A DNA stretch of 34,716 bases, taken from a virus. Below the pieces are notes generated by a model that was not told where the DNA came from, ran no database searches, and saw nothing but the letters and a program-made list of their open reading frames with translations. Each line of letters begins with the position of its first letter. The first letter of the stretch is position 1. The DNA lies in IMG/VR virus record IMGVR_UViG_3300032249_000413, positions 1 to 34,716 of that record, one strand, 5' to 3'. Position numbers and translations under genes: made by a program. Positions 13,960 to 21,147 of the stretch are shown piece by piece.

Positions 13960-14136
13960 ATGAAAAAGAGTGTGGATGATGTGTATTTGGATGCACAAGA
14001 TGCATTCCATGAGTTTGATGACGAGCAAGGCAATATCTTTACCGATGATGATCGCCTGTTGTTTTGCGAGGGATTCAATCAGGGCATGGAAGCCATGCGT
14101 CAAGCAATCCTAACATTGTTAGAACAGGAGAAGTGA
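13960..14136 (+). CDS. Unknown small protein (58 aa)
   Basis: Starts MKKSVDDVYLDAQDAFHEFD; acidic, helical, with FCEGFNQGMEAMRQAI. The ATG at 13960 has AAGGAG six bases upstream; the longer reading overlaps the previous gene in another frame. Palindrome copy 6 near the end encodes LTLLE. Confidence 0.72.
   Translation: MKKSVDDVYLDAQDAFHEFDDEQGNIFTDDDRLLFCEGFNQGMEAMRQAILTLLEQEK
14110..14122. repeat. Palindrome copy 6 (perfect, central T)
   Basis: CTAACATTGTTAG inside the last codons of the 58-aa gene, 16 bases before the next start codon. Confidence 0.9.
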
Positions 14137-14137
14137 G

Positions 14138-14644
14138 ATGGGATACCGAAGTCAAATTGGTGCGGTGCTTAGTGTTGATGGGTGGAGTGGTGAACCCGAA
14201 GATATTGCTAGATACACACTAAAGTATAAGGAGATGATTGGATTCATCAAGCTATCTAAGTTCTACGAAGCCATGCAAAAGGAAGATGCCCAAGACTGTA
14301 TCGGGTGGAGGGCGGGGGAGTTTTACTTTCATGCCGTTGATTGGAAGTGGTATCCCGACTACGAAACAGTAAAAGCGTGGGATGAGTTATGGAGTTTAAT
14401 GCAAGACATAGAGGGTATAAGTGGATACTTTTGCCGAGTGGGTGAAGAATCTAACGACATAGAACAAGAGTACTTTGGTGCTGAGCCTGACTTTGAAGCG
14501 TTTCAACCATACACAGGGCTGAACTGTGATGTGTTGCCTGAGGTATTTGGTAAGGGGTGTATAGATGCAGAGTTTAAAGAAGAAGAAGAAGAAGAAAGTA
14601 AAAAAGCGCAACCCGATAGTGCGAGCCATGCTCCTACTGCCTAA
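14138..14644 (+). CDS. Unknown protein (168 aa) with poly-Glu tail
   Basis: Starts MGYRSQIGAVLSVDGWSGEP, an opening seen in many uncharacterised phage proteins. The body has several Trp and Tyr (AVDWKWYPDYE) and is acidic; near the C terminus is a run of six Glu from a GAA repeat, then SKKAQPDSASHAPTA. The last 80 bases also encode the start of a basic 50-aa protein in another frame. Function unknown. Confidence 0.8.
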   Translation: MGYRSQIGAVLSVDGWSGEPEDIARYTLKYKEMIGFIKLSKFYEAMQKEDAQDCIGWRAGEFYFHAVDWKWYPDYETVKAWDELWSLMQDIEGISGYFCRVGEESNDIEQEYFGAEPDFEAFQPYTGLNCDVLPEVFGKGCIDAEFKEEEEEESKKAQPDSASHAPTA

Positions 14645-14717
14645 GCGTAATAGTGGGAAGCACAGATATAAACCTAACAATGTTAGGAATAAGGTAGTAG
14701 ATGTAGATGATTTATGA
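14565..14717 (+). CDS. Very basic small protein (50 aa), overlapping frame
   Basis: Starts MQSLKKKKKKKVKKRNPIVR and continues with LLLPKRNSGKHRYKP, ending acidic in VVDVDDL. AAGGGG is eight bases upstream. The poly-Lys is the same GAA/AAG tract that gives poly-Glu in the 168-aa protein. The KRNPIVRAMLL segment followed by a basic KH region is like small conserved proteins of other phages, so I believe it is real. It may bind nucleic acid. Palindrome copy 7 is inside it and encodes PNNVRN. Confidence 0.65.
   Translation: MQSLKKKKKKKVKKRNPIVRAMLLLPKRNSGKHRYKPNNVRNKVVDVDDL
14674..14686. repeat. Palindrome copy 7 (perfect)
   Basis: CTAACAATGTTAG inside the basic 50-aa gene, 64 bases before the 316-aa gene. 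Confidence 0.92.
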
Positions 14718-14749
14718 CTAGCTCATGTAGCTCACTTAAGGAGAAGTAA

Positions 14750-15700
14750 ATGTCATTTGGATATAGTAGGAACTCAGGTATTAGTTGGATGCGTGACTAT
14801 GGTGATGCGTTCCACAAGTATCAAAGCACTACCGATATTAGAGGTAGAGTAGAAGAACCGAAGCGCCCGCTTGGGCATCGCAAAAGTGTGGACTCATACT
14901 CAATTCGCTTGCGTGATGATGGGTCTATGGGTGTGGAGTGTGTGTTATGGAAAACCCCTGTGGTTACTTACTACCCAACAGGGCTAGTCGAGTTGCGTGC
15001 TAATGGGTGGGAAAGCCAATCAACTGTTTGTTTTATCGAGGACTTGACACCATATCATGCCCGCATCTTTAACGGCTCTCTATGTATTTCAGTAGGTGGA
15101 GTAGAGGTGCGCATGGGGGAGAATGAACCCTTGCAGATCATGGATGGCAAGATACTTAACCCATCTAGGGATAAGACACACTCACTAATCCGAGGCGAAA
15201 CTAACAATGTTAGAAAGCAGTATGCCGAGTTCATTAAGTATGCGTGTGCATTGGTAAGACTAAAAGCTGATGGGTTCACGATGCAAGAACTTGATGATAC
15301 CTTTGAGAAGGCTAAGCAAGGAACGGCTAAGACCTATAAGGATATGCCCGAAGCACTAGACAGACCGCACTACACCTTTTTTCCTGAGGATGTGCGAGCC
15401 TTATTCGCATTAGTTAATACTCAAGGCGAGGAGAAACATGTTGCCCATTACAAAGCAACACTAGCATTGGCTCGGTCATTTGGTGAGAACACTTGGGGTG
15501 CTGGCTACACAGTATCAGGCATACACATAGATGAGGCACGGCTAAAGCGTGGGTTCGATAACTTGGTGCTTGGCTACCATCGAGATCAGCTATTTGTAGA
15601 GAAGGAGAGAGCAGAGGGTGAAGTGAAGAAAGACCCATATAAGAAATACTTTGAGAATGGGTGGGCAAAACTGCACTCTAACAATGTTAGCAAAGCCTAA
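14750..15700 (+). CDS. Unknown protein (316 aa)
   Basis: Starts MSFGYSRNSGISWMRDYGDA. Contains PLGHRKSVDSYSIRL and VLWKTPVVTYYPTGLVELRA (about residues 40-85), a beta-rich stretch I have seen as a conserved part of uncharacterised phage proteins, and a helical, charged C-terminal half. AAGGAG precedes the ATG. Two palindrome copies (8 and 9) lie within it and both encode NNV. It is the last gene before the second promoter. Function unknown. Confidence 0.82.
   Translation: MSFGYSRNSGISWMRDYGDAFHKYQSTTDIRGRVEEPKRPLGHRKSVDSYSIRLRDDGSMGVECVLWKTPVVTYYPTGLVELRANGWESQSTVCFIEDLTPYHARIFNGSLCISVGGVEVRMGENEPLQIMDGKILNPSRDKTHSLIRGETNNVRKQYAEFIKYACALVRLKADGFTMQELDDTFEKAKQGTAKTYKDMPEALDRPHYTFFPEDVRALFALVNTQGEEKHVAHYKATLALARSFGENTWGAGYTVSGIHIDEARLKRGFDNLVLGYHRDQLFVEKERAEGEVKKDPYKKYFENGWAKLHSNNVSKA
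15201..15213. repeat. Palindrome copy 8 (perfect)
   Basis: CTAACAATGTTAG in the middle of the 316-aa gene, far from any gene boundary. Confidence 0.92.
15678..15690. repeat. Palindrome copy 9 (perfect), upstream of promoter
   Basis: CTAACAATGTTAG at the end of the 316-aa gene, 14 bases before the -35 box at 15705. Confidence 0.92.
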
Positions 15701-15704
15701 GAAC

Positions 15705-15733
15705 TTGACATAGGACACTAATTGTGTTACAAT
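15705..15733 (+). promoter_or_regulatory. Strong sigma70-like promoter of the MoxR/VWA operon
   Basis: TTGACA (15705-15710), 17-base spacer, TACAAT (15728-15733). The -35 is consensus and the -10 differs by one base. Palindromes flank it at 15678 and 15781, a spacing that would allow DNA looping. The bases after the -10 nearly repeat those of the 12362 promoter. Confidence 0.9.
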
Positions 15734-15780
15734 ATATGTATAGTGGGAATTTATATTTTAAGGAGTCAAGATTCAAATTT

Positions 15781-15793
15781 CTAACAATGTTAG
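15781..15793. repeat. Palindrome copy 10 (perfect), downstream of promoter
   Basis: CTAACAATGTTAG in the 5-prime leader, about 40 bases after the predicted transcription start, 78 bases before the MoxR gene. Confidence 0.92.
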
Positions 15794-15870
15794 GTGTAGC
15801 GTAGTAACAGTAAGTAGATTTAATTGGCAGTAAGAAATACCTTTAATCAAACTTAAAACAAGGAATCAAA

Positions 15871-16938
15871 ATGGCAGAGATCAATTTCGGTAAGACTGTA
15901 TCAATCGCACAGGCTTGCAACATCATTCTTTCAACACCAATGAACCGCTACTTCTTAAGGGGTGAGCCAGGAATTGGTAAATCTTCTATCCTTAAGACGC
16001 TATCAGCAAGCTTACCTAATCATGAGGTGTCTTACATAGATGTGCCTAACATGGACTTGGGCGATATTGCTATGCCCGTTATCGACAGAGAAACAAAGAC
16101 TACTGCCTACTACCCTAACAGTAGATTCAAGATTCATCTTGGCAAGCCAGTCATAACAATGTTAGATGAGTATACGAAAGGTGCAGACCCCATCAAGAAC
16201 ATGTTGCACCCGATGCTCGAGGTTGCTAATCCTAGACTAGGTGATATTCCGTTACTGCCTGAGTCTATTACTTTTCTAACAGGCAATCTATCTAGTGATG
16301 GTGTAGGCGATTCCCTGAAAGCCCATAGTATGAATCGTATTATTCCGTTACATGTAAGAAAGCCTGATGCGGATGAGTGGATTGGTTGGGCTATCAACAA
16401 TGACATTGCACCTGAGGTTATCGCATGGGTTAAACAATTCCCGCATAGCATGGCTAGCTATCTTGATAATGCACAGTCAGACAATCCGTATATCTTTAAT
16501 CCGAAGAAGGTGCAGTCAGCATTCGTATCGCCTCGTTCATTGGAGAGAGTATCTAACATTGTTAAGGTCAGGTCATTACTAGATACGGATAGCTTGATAT
16601 GTGCAATGTCGGGCGCTGTGGGTGAATCAGCATCTAGGGATATGCAAGCATACATAGAGTTCTCAGATCAGCTTCCTGTATGGGAGTCGGTGATTGCAGA
16701 CCCGAAGAATGCCAAAGTTCCTGAGGGTGCGGGTGCTTGTGCAATTATTGTGTTCGGTGCTATCGCTAAGATTACTAAGGATACGATCAGTCCGTTCATG
16801 ACATACCTTGAACGCTTTGAACCCGAGTGGCAAGCATGCTTTGCTATCAACATTGCGAAGTCCCCAAGCAAACAATCAATCGCATTTTCTAGCGGTAAGT
16901 TTGCGGATTGGGTGCAGAAGAACGAAGACTTACTATGA
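15871..16938 (+). CDS. MoxR-like AAA+ ATPase
   Basis: A 355-aa ATPase. Walker A GEPGIGKSS at 31-39, Walker B PVITMLDE at 93-100, sensor 1 ESITFLTGN at 131-139 and an arginine-bearing SMNRIIPL shortly after. The arrangement is that of MoxR/CobS-type AAA+ proteins, which remodel client complexes together with a VWA-domain partner. That partner is encoded two genes downstream. Copies 11 and 12 of the palindrome are inside it. AAGGAA precedes the ATG; the stop overlaps the next ATG (ATGA). Confidence 0.88.
   Translation: MAEINFGKTVSIAQACNIILSTPMNRYFLRGEPGIGKSSILKTLSASLPNHEVSYIDVPNMDLGDIAMPVIDRETKTTAYYPNSRFKIHLGKPVITMLDEYTKGADPIKNMLHPMLEVANPRLGDIPLLPESITFLTGNLSSDGVGDSLKAHSMNRIIPLHVRKPDADEWIGWAINNDIAPEVIAWVKQFPHSMASYLDNAQSDNPYIFNPKKVQSAFVSPRSLERVSNIVKVRSLLDTDSLICAMSGAVGESASRDMQAYIEFSDQLPVWESVIADPKNAKVPEGAGACAIIVFGAIAKITKDTISPFMTYLERFEPEWQACFAINIAKSPSKQSIAFSSGKFADWVQKNEDLL
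16153..16165. repeat. Palindrome copy 11 (first base differs)
   Basis: ATAACAATGTTAG within the Walker B region of the AAA+ gene, reading ITMLD; here the site and a conserved protein motif share the same bases. Confidence 0.75.
16553..16565. repeat. Palindrome copy 12 (last base differs)
   Basis: CTAACATTGTTAA inside the AAA+ gene, reading SNIVK in a different frame from copy 11. Confidence 0.75.
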
Positions 16939-17105
16939 CCGAGAAAGTTAAGGAGGTTGTTCACGCCCCGACTAAGGACATTACTCTTGGTAGAGAACGA
17001 GTAAGGCAGATACAAAGCCACGCTCTTGGCAAGTTACGCAAGCTAATGTATGAGCGTGGGTATAAGTTCGAGGATTTTTTTGAAGATAAAAGAAAAGGAA
17101 ACTAA
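16935..17105 (+). CDS. Stand-alone sigma70 region 4.2-like protein (56 aa)
   Basis: Starts MTEKVKEVVHAPTKDITLG and contains RERVRQIQSHALGKLRKL, which matches the recognition helix region of sigma70 (RERIRQIEAKALRKLR in RpoD), then an acidic end EDFFEDK like the FLDD at the RpoD C terminus. Only this part is present: regions 1-3 of sigma are missing. In sigma factors this helix reads the -35 box and touches the beta flap. The ATG at 16935 overlaps the AAA+ stop; an earlier in-frame start lies inside the AAA+ gene. It may act as a -35 reader, a co-activator or an anti-sigma competitor; which one is unknown. Confidence 0.75.
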   Translation: MTEKVKEVVHAPTKDITLGRERVRQIQSHALGKLRKLMYERGYKFEDFFEDKRKGN

Positions 17106-17114
17106 CAATGTTAG
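17102..17114. repeat. Palindrome copy 13 (perfect), over stop and start
   Basis: CTAACAATGTTAG covers the TAA of the sigma-like gene and supplies the ATG of the VWA gene, six bases after AAAGGAAA. Confidence 0.92.
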
Positions 17115-18331
17115 ATATAGCTGATGAAGTAGTAGTGAAAGACAAAGAGGAACGCAGACTTAGCAAAACTAAGATCGCTATTATGCGTAACCCTAAGTTT
17201 GCTTTGTGGTCAGGACTAATGACTGTTGGTAAAACTAGAGTAGTAGATGATGTGCCAACCGCTAACACTAATGGTCGTGATGAGAATTATGGTCGTGAGT
17301 TTATTAAACGCTTAGATGATAAAGAGTTGGCATTCGTAGTCTTACACGAAACATTGCACAAGGCTTATCGTCATCTGTTTATATGGCGCAAGTTGTGGGA
17401 ACAAGATGCTCAGATTGCAAACATGGCATGCGACTATGTAATCAATCTTCAGCTAGTGGACATGGATAAAGATCAACAAGTATTGGCTATGCCTATGCAT
17501 GAGGGTAAGGTAGTAGGGCTAGTCGATGAACGATTCCGTGGAATGCACACTAAGCAAGTGTTCGACATACTCAAAGAGGAAGAACCCGAAGGTGGCTATG
17601 GTGGTAGCGGTGGCGGTGAGGATGGGTTTGATGTGCATGATTGGGAAGGTGCGAAAGAACTTACTGATGAGCAGAAAGAAGCATTGCAAAAAGAAGTAGA
17701 TCAGGCTATTCGCCAAGGGATTATTGCTCATGAGAAATTGGTGGGCAAAGGTGGTGGTGAGCTCAATCGTGAACTCGAGGACTTGATGCACCCTGAGGTG
17801 GATTGGAAAGAGGTGCTGAAAGAGTTTGTTCGCTCTACTTGTAACGCAAAAGATGCAAGCAGTTGGCGCAGAGTCAATCGTCGCTTTCTCGGTAGTGATA
17901 TGTATATGCCTACTCTAATAGGGGAGAAGGTGGGTCATCTCGTCATCGGTGTAGATACAAGTGGCTCAGTAGGGGGCAAAGAACTATCAGAGTTTCTTTC
18001 TGAGGTGCAAGGGATTGCCGAGGAAGTTCATCCTGAGAAGGTCGATTTGATCTATTGGGATGGCGCAGTTGCGGGTCATGAAGAGTATGACGGCAATACA
18101 GTATCTAACATTGTTAGTTCTACTAAGCCAAAAGGTGGTGGTGGCACAGACCCGACTTGTGTGATGCGTTACTTGAAAGAGAATGCAATTAGACCTGAGG
18201 CAATCATCATGCTGACGGATGGATATATCGGTAATTGGGGAGATGAATGGGATGCGCCAATTCTATGGACTATTGTTAGAAATTCAAAGACTTATGCCCC
18301 AGTTGGTAAAACAATTCATATTAAGGAGTAA
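17108..18331 (+). CDS. Metallopeptidase-like and VWA-domain protein (DUF2201-like)
   Basis: A 407-aa protein of two parts. The N-terminal part has VVLHETLHKAYRH with HExxH at 80-84, the pattern of DUF2201-type putative metallopeptidase domains. A Gly-rich linker (164-172) follows. The C-terminal part is a VWA domain with a metal-ion site: DTSGS at 283-287, GGGTDP with Thr347, and LTDG with Asp371. VWA proteins of this type pair with MoxR ATPases, here encoded just upstream. The start is ATG in palindrome copy 13. Whether the HExxH is an active protease cannot be seen. Confidence 0.86.
   Translation: MLDIADEVVVKDKEERRLSKTKIAIMRNPKFALWSGLMTVGKTRVVDDVPTANTNGRDENYGREFIKRLDDKELAFVVLHETLHKAYRHLFIWRKLWEQDAQIANMACDYVINLQLVDMDKDQQVLAMPMHEGKVVGLVDERFRGMHTKQVFDILKEEEPEGGYGGSGGGEDGFDVHDWEGAKELTDEQKEALQKEVDQAIRQGIIAHEKLVGKGGGELNRELEDLMHPEVDWKEVLKEFVRSTCNAKDASSWRRVNRRFLGSDMYMPTLIGEKVGHLVIGVDTSGSVGGKELSEFLSEVQGIAEEVHPEKVDLIYWDGAVAGHEEYDGNTVSNIVSSTKPKGGGGTDPTCVMRYLKENAIRPEAIIMLTDGYIGNWGDEWDAPILWTIVRNSKTYAPVGKTIHIKE
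18105..18117. repeat. Palindrome copy 14 (perfect, central T)
   Basis: CTAACATTGTTAG inside the VWA domain coding part, reading SNIVS. A half-site ATTGTTAG follows at 18272. Confidence 0.9.
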
Positions 18332-18335
18332 TCGT

Positions 18336-18578
18336 ATGAGCAAAGTAGTCGTAAGTTTAGGTTGGGGTAGCGAGTATGTAATGGATGCAGACAAAGCCCT
18401 AACAATGTTAGATCTACTCAAAGATGCAGAAGTATATAAAGAGCAGTATCGAAACGCAGAACAAGGTGGGACTCTCTACCATATTTATAAGCAAGAGAGA
18501 GAATTATGCAATTTGCGTGTGCTTAGCGGTAACTTTTATAACCTAGCGAAATTAGCTGGCAAACCTGAGGAGAAGTAA
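18336..18578 (+). CDS. Unknown protein (80 aa)
   Basis: Starts MSKVVVSLGWGSEYVMDADK, a beta-type opening followed by a charged helical part with KDAEVYKEQYRNAEQG. AAGGAG lies seven bases before the ATG; the longer in-frame reading overlaps the VWA gene. It lies between the VWA and DUF3150-like genes. Unknown function, perhaps an accessory of that complex. Confidence 0.75.
   Translation: MSKVVVSLGWGSEYVMDADKALTMLDLLKDAEVYKEQYRNAEQGGTLYHIYKQERELCNLRVLSGNFYNLAKLAGKPEEK
18399..18411. repeat. Palindrome copy 15 (perfect)
   Basis: CTAACAATGTTAG inside the 80-aa gene, reading LTMLD. Confidence 0.92.
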
Positions 18579-18580
18579 TC

Positions 18581-19432
18581 ATGAGTATTTCATCATCTGC
18601 GGTATTGGTAGAACTAAACATTAGTGTATGGACTGCCAACAAGTTAGACAAAGGTGCAACCGATACTGTGCTTGCGAGTAATAGTGCAAGTAAAGATTCT
18701 GCACAAGTGCGTAAGAACTTAATGGCGGGAACGGATAAGCGTAAAAAGATAGCTGACTACGCTGCTAGGGCTAGGCTTTATCACAACCAGACTACCTTAT
18801 CTTGGTCGGACAAAGGTGCGAGGCTTTTACCTACTAGCTTGTTTATGGACTACAAGTCGAACATGAATGTATATGAGAAGAACATGAATGTAATGATTAA
18901 AGACTTCTATACAAACTATGCAGACCTGATCGAGTTATCTAAACATCACATGGGCGATTTGTTTAATCCTTATGACTATCCTGATATTGATACATTGCGT
19001 AGCAAGTTTGGATTTCGATTGGTATTCTCTCCATTGCCTGAGAGTGGGGACTTCCGCTTAGATATTCCGCAACAGGACATGGTCGAGATGCAAGACAAGT
19101 ATGAGTTGGCATTTAACGATAGGCTAGCAGATGCAATGCGTGAGCCTTGGAATAAGTTGCACAAAGCGTTATCGCATCTATCTGAAAAGCTAACCGATGA
19201 GGAAGAAGATAATACTAAGCGTTACCACGATACCCTTATCACTAGCAATCAAGAGTTGTGTGGGTTATTAACCCACTTGAATGTAACGAAAGACCCATTG
19301 CTAGAACAAGCAAGACGGGAGTTGGAACTAACAATGTTAGGTTTGGATATTGAAGATATTAAAGATAGTGCAGATTGCCGTAAAGAAGTGAAGTCTAAGG
19401 TAGATGAGATTCTTAATAAATTTAACTGGTAA
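18581..19432 (+). CDS. DUF3150-like protein (283 aa)
   Basis: Starts MSISSSAVLVELNISVWTAN. The hydrophobic strand followed by SVWTANKLDK and then a charged helix is the opening I associate with DUF3150 proteins, which occur beside MoxR ATPase and VWA (CobS/CobT-like) genes on phages and integrative elements. The rest is helical, with a central aromatic region (YTNYADLIELSKHHMGDLF). No enzyme motif is visible. Together with the AAA+ and VWA genes it would complete a three-part cassette. The family call is from memory and should be checked with a profile search. Confidence 0.6.
   Translation: MSISSSAVLVELNISVWTANKLDKGATDTVLASNSASKDSAQVRKNLMAGTDKRKKIADYAARARLYHNQTTLSWSDKGARLLPTSLFMDYKSNMNVYEKNMNVMIKDFYTNYADLIELSKHHMGDLFNPYDYPDIDTLRSKFGFRLVFSPLPESGDFRLDIPQQDMVEMQDKYELAFNDRLADAMREPWNKLHKALSHLSEKLTDEEEDNTKRYHDTLITSNQELCGLLTHLNVTKDPLLEQARRELELTMLGLDIEDIKDSADCRKEVKSKVDEILNKFNW
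19328..19340. repeat. Palindrome copy 16 (perfect)
   Basis: CTAACAATGTTAG near the end of the DUF3150-like gene, reading LTMLG. Confidence 0.92.
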
Positions 19433-19442
19433 GGAAAAGTAA

Positions 19443-20303
19443 ATGACATACGATAATATAAAACTTAAATCAACAGATAGGGGGGATGGGGTCAAGGTGC
19501 AATCAATTATCACCCCCTTCCTGCAACCCTTTATTGAGAAGCTAGCACTCAAGTATCCACAATGGACATTTGAAGAAGATAACACTAACTATAAGTGGGA
19601 TAACTCTACTGGTAAGAGTATTAAGACAGACTTACAGGCTACTCACTTTAAGGTATTAGATAAGCGTGAGGAGTTAGGGCAAGTCTATACACAAAGCTAC
19701 CACTCTAGTCATGGACAACAGTTTTGTATTGATAACTTCCGAGTATCACAGTTGCGGGAGCGTGGTAACGGCATGAAAACAATCCACGAAAAGAAAGCAC
19801 TTAAGCATGTGGATAAATTCTTTGGCAAGAAGAACTTAGACGAGAAACTAAGAGATGCTACTACTCAAGCGCAACATTGCGTGAATCGTGTATCTAGTGA
19901 CTTAGGACAAAAGTTTGATTGGGAATGGAACAGATTGTCTGAGGTATCAAAGCAGTTTATTGTCGGCAGATATTGGGAAGAGTTTGTAGAGTATGCGAAT
20001 AATGTTATTCCTAATAACACAGTAGATATGAATAAAATGCCTGAGAAGTTTGAAAGAAAGATTGCGGGTCAACAAGTTAGTGATGCTCTTAGAGAAGATA
20101 AGCATTACCTCGTATATGTTGATGGGCAAAACTATGCTATATTCCGCAAGAATGAGCCTACTCAAATTAAAGTAAGCGAAGAACTGCCTGAGTTTATCCG
20201 CAGAAGTGTGGGTATGCTTAAGCTAGTAGAGGACAACCAAATAGTTAGTGGTATTGGGTGTCGTGTTAATGCAACCACTTATGTTGTGTTGCAACAAATC
20301 TAA
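19443..20303 (+). CDS. Unknown protein (286 aa)
   Basis: Starts MTYDNIKLKSTDRGDGVKVQ. Mixed alpha/beta N-terminal half, helical middle with KKNLDEKLRDATTQAQHCVN, and a beta-type C-terminal part (HYLVYVDGQNYAIFRK). No family recognised. It is the last gene of the block carrying the palindromes at high density; its stop codon lies in copy 17. Confidence 0.8.
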   Translation: MTYDNIKLKSTDRGDGVKVQSIITPFLQPFIEKLALKYPQWTFEEDNTNYKWDNSTGKSIKTDLQATHFKVLDKREELGQVYTQSYHSSHGQQFCIDNFRVSQLRERGNGMKTIHEKKALKHVDKFFGKKNLDEKLRDATTQAQHCVNRVSSDLGQKFDWEWNRLSEVSKQFIVGRYWEEFVEYANNVIPNNTVDMNKMPEKFERKIAGQQVSDALREDKHYLVYVDGQNYAIFRKNEPTQIKVSEELPEFIRRSVGMLKLVEDNQIVSGIGCRVNATTYVVLQQI

Positions 20304-20312
20304 CAATGTTAG
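20300..20312. repeat. Palindrome copy 17 (perfect), over stop and ribosome-binding site
   Basis: CTAACAATGTTAG contains the TAA of the 286-aa gene and runs into the AGGAGG (20311-20316) of the next gene; a bound protein would sit across the ribosome-binding region in DNA. Confidence 0.92.
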
Positions 20313-20321
20313 GAGGATGGT

Positions 20322-20534
20322 ATGTTTAAAAAGAAACTAAGTATAGTAAGCGCAGTAAATAAAGTTAAAGAAGAAAGGAAACCTGCAATGGCTATTGATA
20401 TTGACTCTAAGTTCGTATATACAGGCGGTGCTGATGTGTTAAAGACTTTTAAGAAGTTCGGGTTTACCCCACCCACGGACTATCGTGAGGACTACTTGTT
20501 TAAACTTAATAGAGAATCGTCGAAGGGAGAATGA
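20322..20534 (+). CDS. Unknown small protein (70 aa)
   Basis: Starts MFKKKLSIVSAVNKVKEERK with a very good AGGAGG five bases before. Basic N terminus, then a small alpha/beta part (FVYTGGADVLKTFKKFGFTP). The final bases overlap the next start. Function unknown. Confidence 0.78.
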   Translation: MFKKKLSIVSAVNKVKEERKPAMAIDIDSKFVYTGGADVLKTFKKFGFTPPTDYREDYLFKLNRESSKGE

Positions 20535-20743
20535 TGAATGAAGTAACTAAAAAAGTTAGGGGTAAAGCAAGTAGACCAGCAATGATTTACTTTCCCCTTA
20601 GAGTTAGTGTAGAAGTAGCAGAGTATTTTGAGACTTACCCCAACAAAAGCAAAAAGATTAGGGAAGTTTTAGAGCAATTTATCCAACAAGAAAAGGTAAT
20701 TAAAGATGAGAACAGTAAGCAAGAAATCACAGAAGTTGAATGA
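20531..20743 (+). CDS. Putative ribbon-helix-helix DNA-binding protein (70 aa)
   Basis: Starts MMNEVTKKVRGKASRPAMIY. The part MIYFPLRVSVEVAEYFETYP followed by SKKIREVLEQFIQQ has the strand-helix-helix rhythm of Arc/CopG-type repressors, which bind palindromic DNA as dimers. It is a possible binder of the 13-bp palindrome. The match is by eye and weak in the second helix. It overlaps both neighbours. Confidence 0.55.
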   Translation: MMNEVTKKVRGKASRPAMIYFPLRVSVEVAEYFETYPNKSKKIREVLEQFIQQEKVIKDENSKQEITEVE

Positions 20744-21143
20744 CTATATAGCAGAGAACCCTGATGCCAAGGCTAGTGCGATTGCCAAGTTGTTTAAGGT
20801 AGCAATTCAATCGGTATATCAGCGTAAGGCTAAGCTAAAGTCGGCAGCGGGTAAAGTTGGTTTTGCTAAGCGTGGTCGTCGCCCTCGCCAGATACCTTCA
20901 ACACTTGCACCTAACGCAGTAATGTCAATGGCGGTATATGCGGATGATAAGGTGAATAGCCCGAGCCACTATAAGGTTGGTGGTATTGAGACTATTGACT
21001 TTATTGAAGCCAAGCAGTTAGGCTATCATTTGGGTAATGTAATCAAATACATTAGTCGTGCTGACTACAAAGACGATAAGTTAGAGAACCTAAAGAAAGC
21101 ACAATGGTATTTAAATCGTGCGGTTTCTCAGCTAGAGAAATAG
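20706..21143 (+). CDS. HTH plus DUF3310-domain protein (145 aa)
   Basis: Starts MRTVSKKSQKLNDYIAENPD. Residues about 14-44 form a helix-turn-helix-like unit (KASAIAKLFKVAIQSVYQRK), then a basic linker with KRGRRPRQ. The C-terminal 65 residues match DUF3310: DKVNSPSHYKVGGIETIDFI, a helix with GNVIKYISRADYKD and LENLKKAQWYL. DUF3310 is frequent in phages and sometimes called a nucleotide kinase, without firm proof. The fusion to an HTH suggests a DNA-bound form. It overlaps the previous gene by 38 bases. Confidence 0.82.
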   Translation: MRTVSKKSQKLNDYIAENPDAKASAIAKLFKVAIQSVYQRKAKLKSAAGKVGFAKRGRRPRQIPSTLAPNAVMSMAVYADDKVNSPSHYKVGGIETIDFIEAKQLGYHLGNVIKYISRADYKDDKLENLKKAQWYLNRAVSQLEK

Positions 21144-21147
21144 TATT

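Noticed and set aside
17108-18331. VWA/AAA+ pair as cobaltochelatase CobT/CobS
   Set aside because: Sequence form is MoxR/DUF2201-like and no cobalamin genes are near; a chelatase role has no support.
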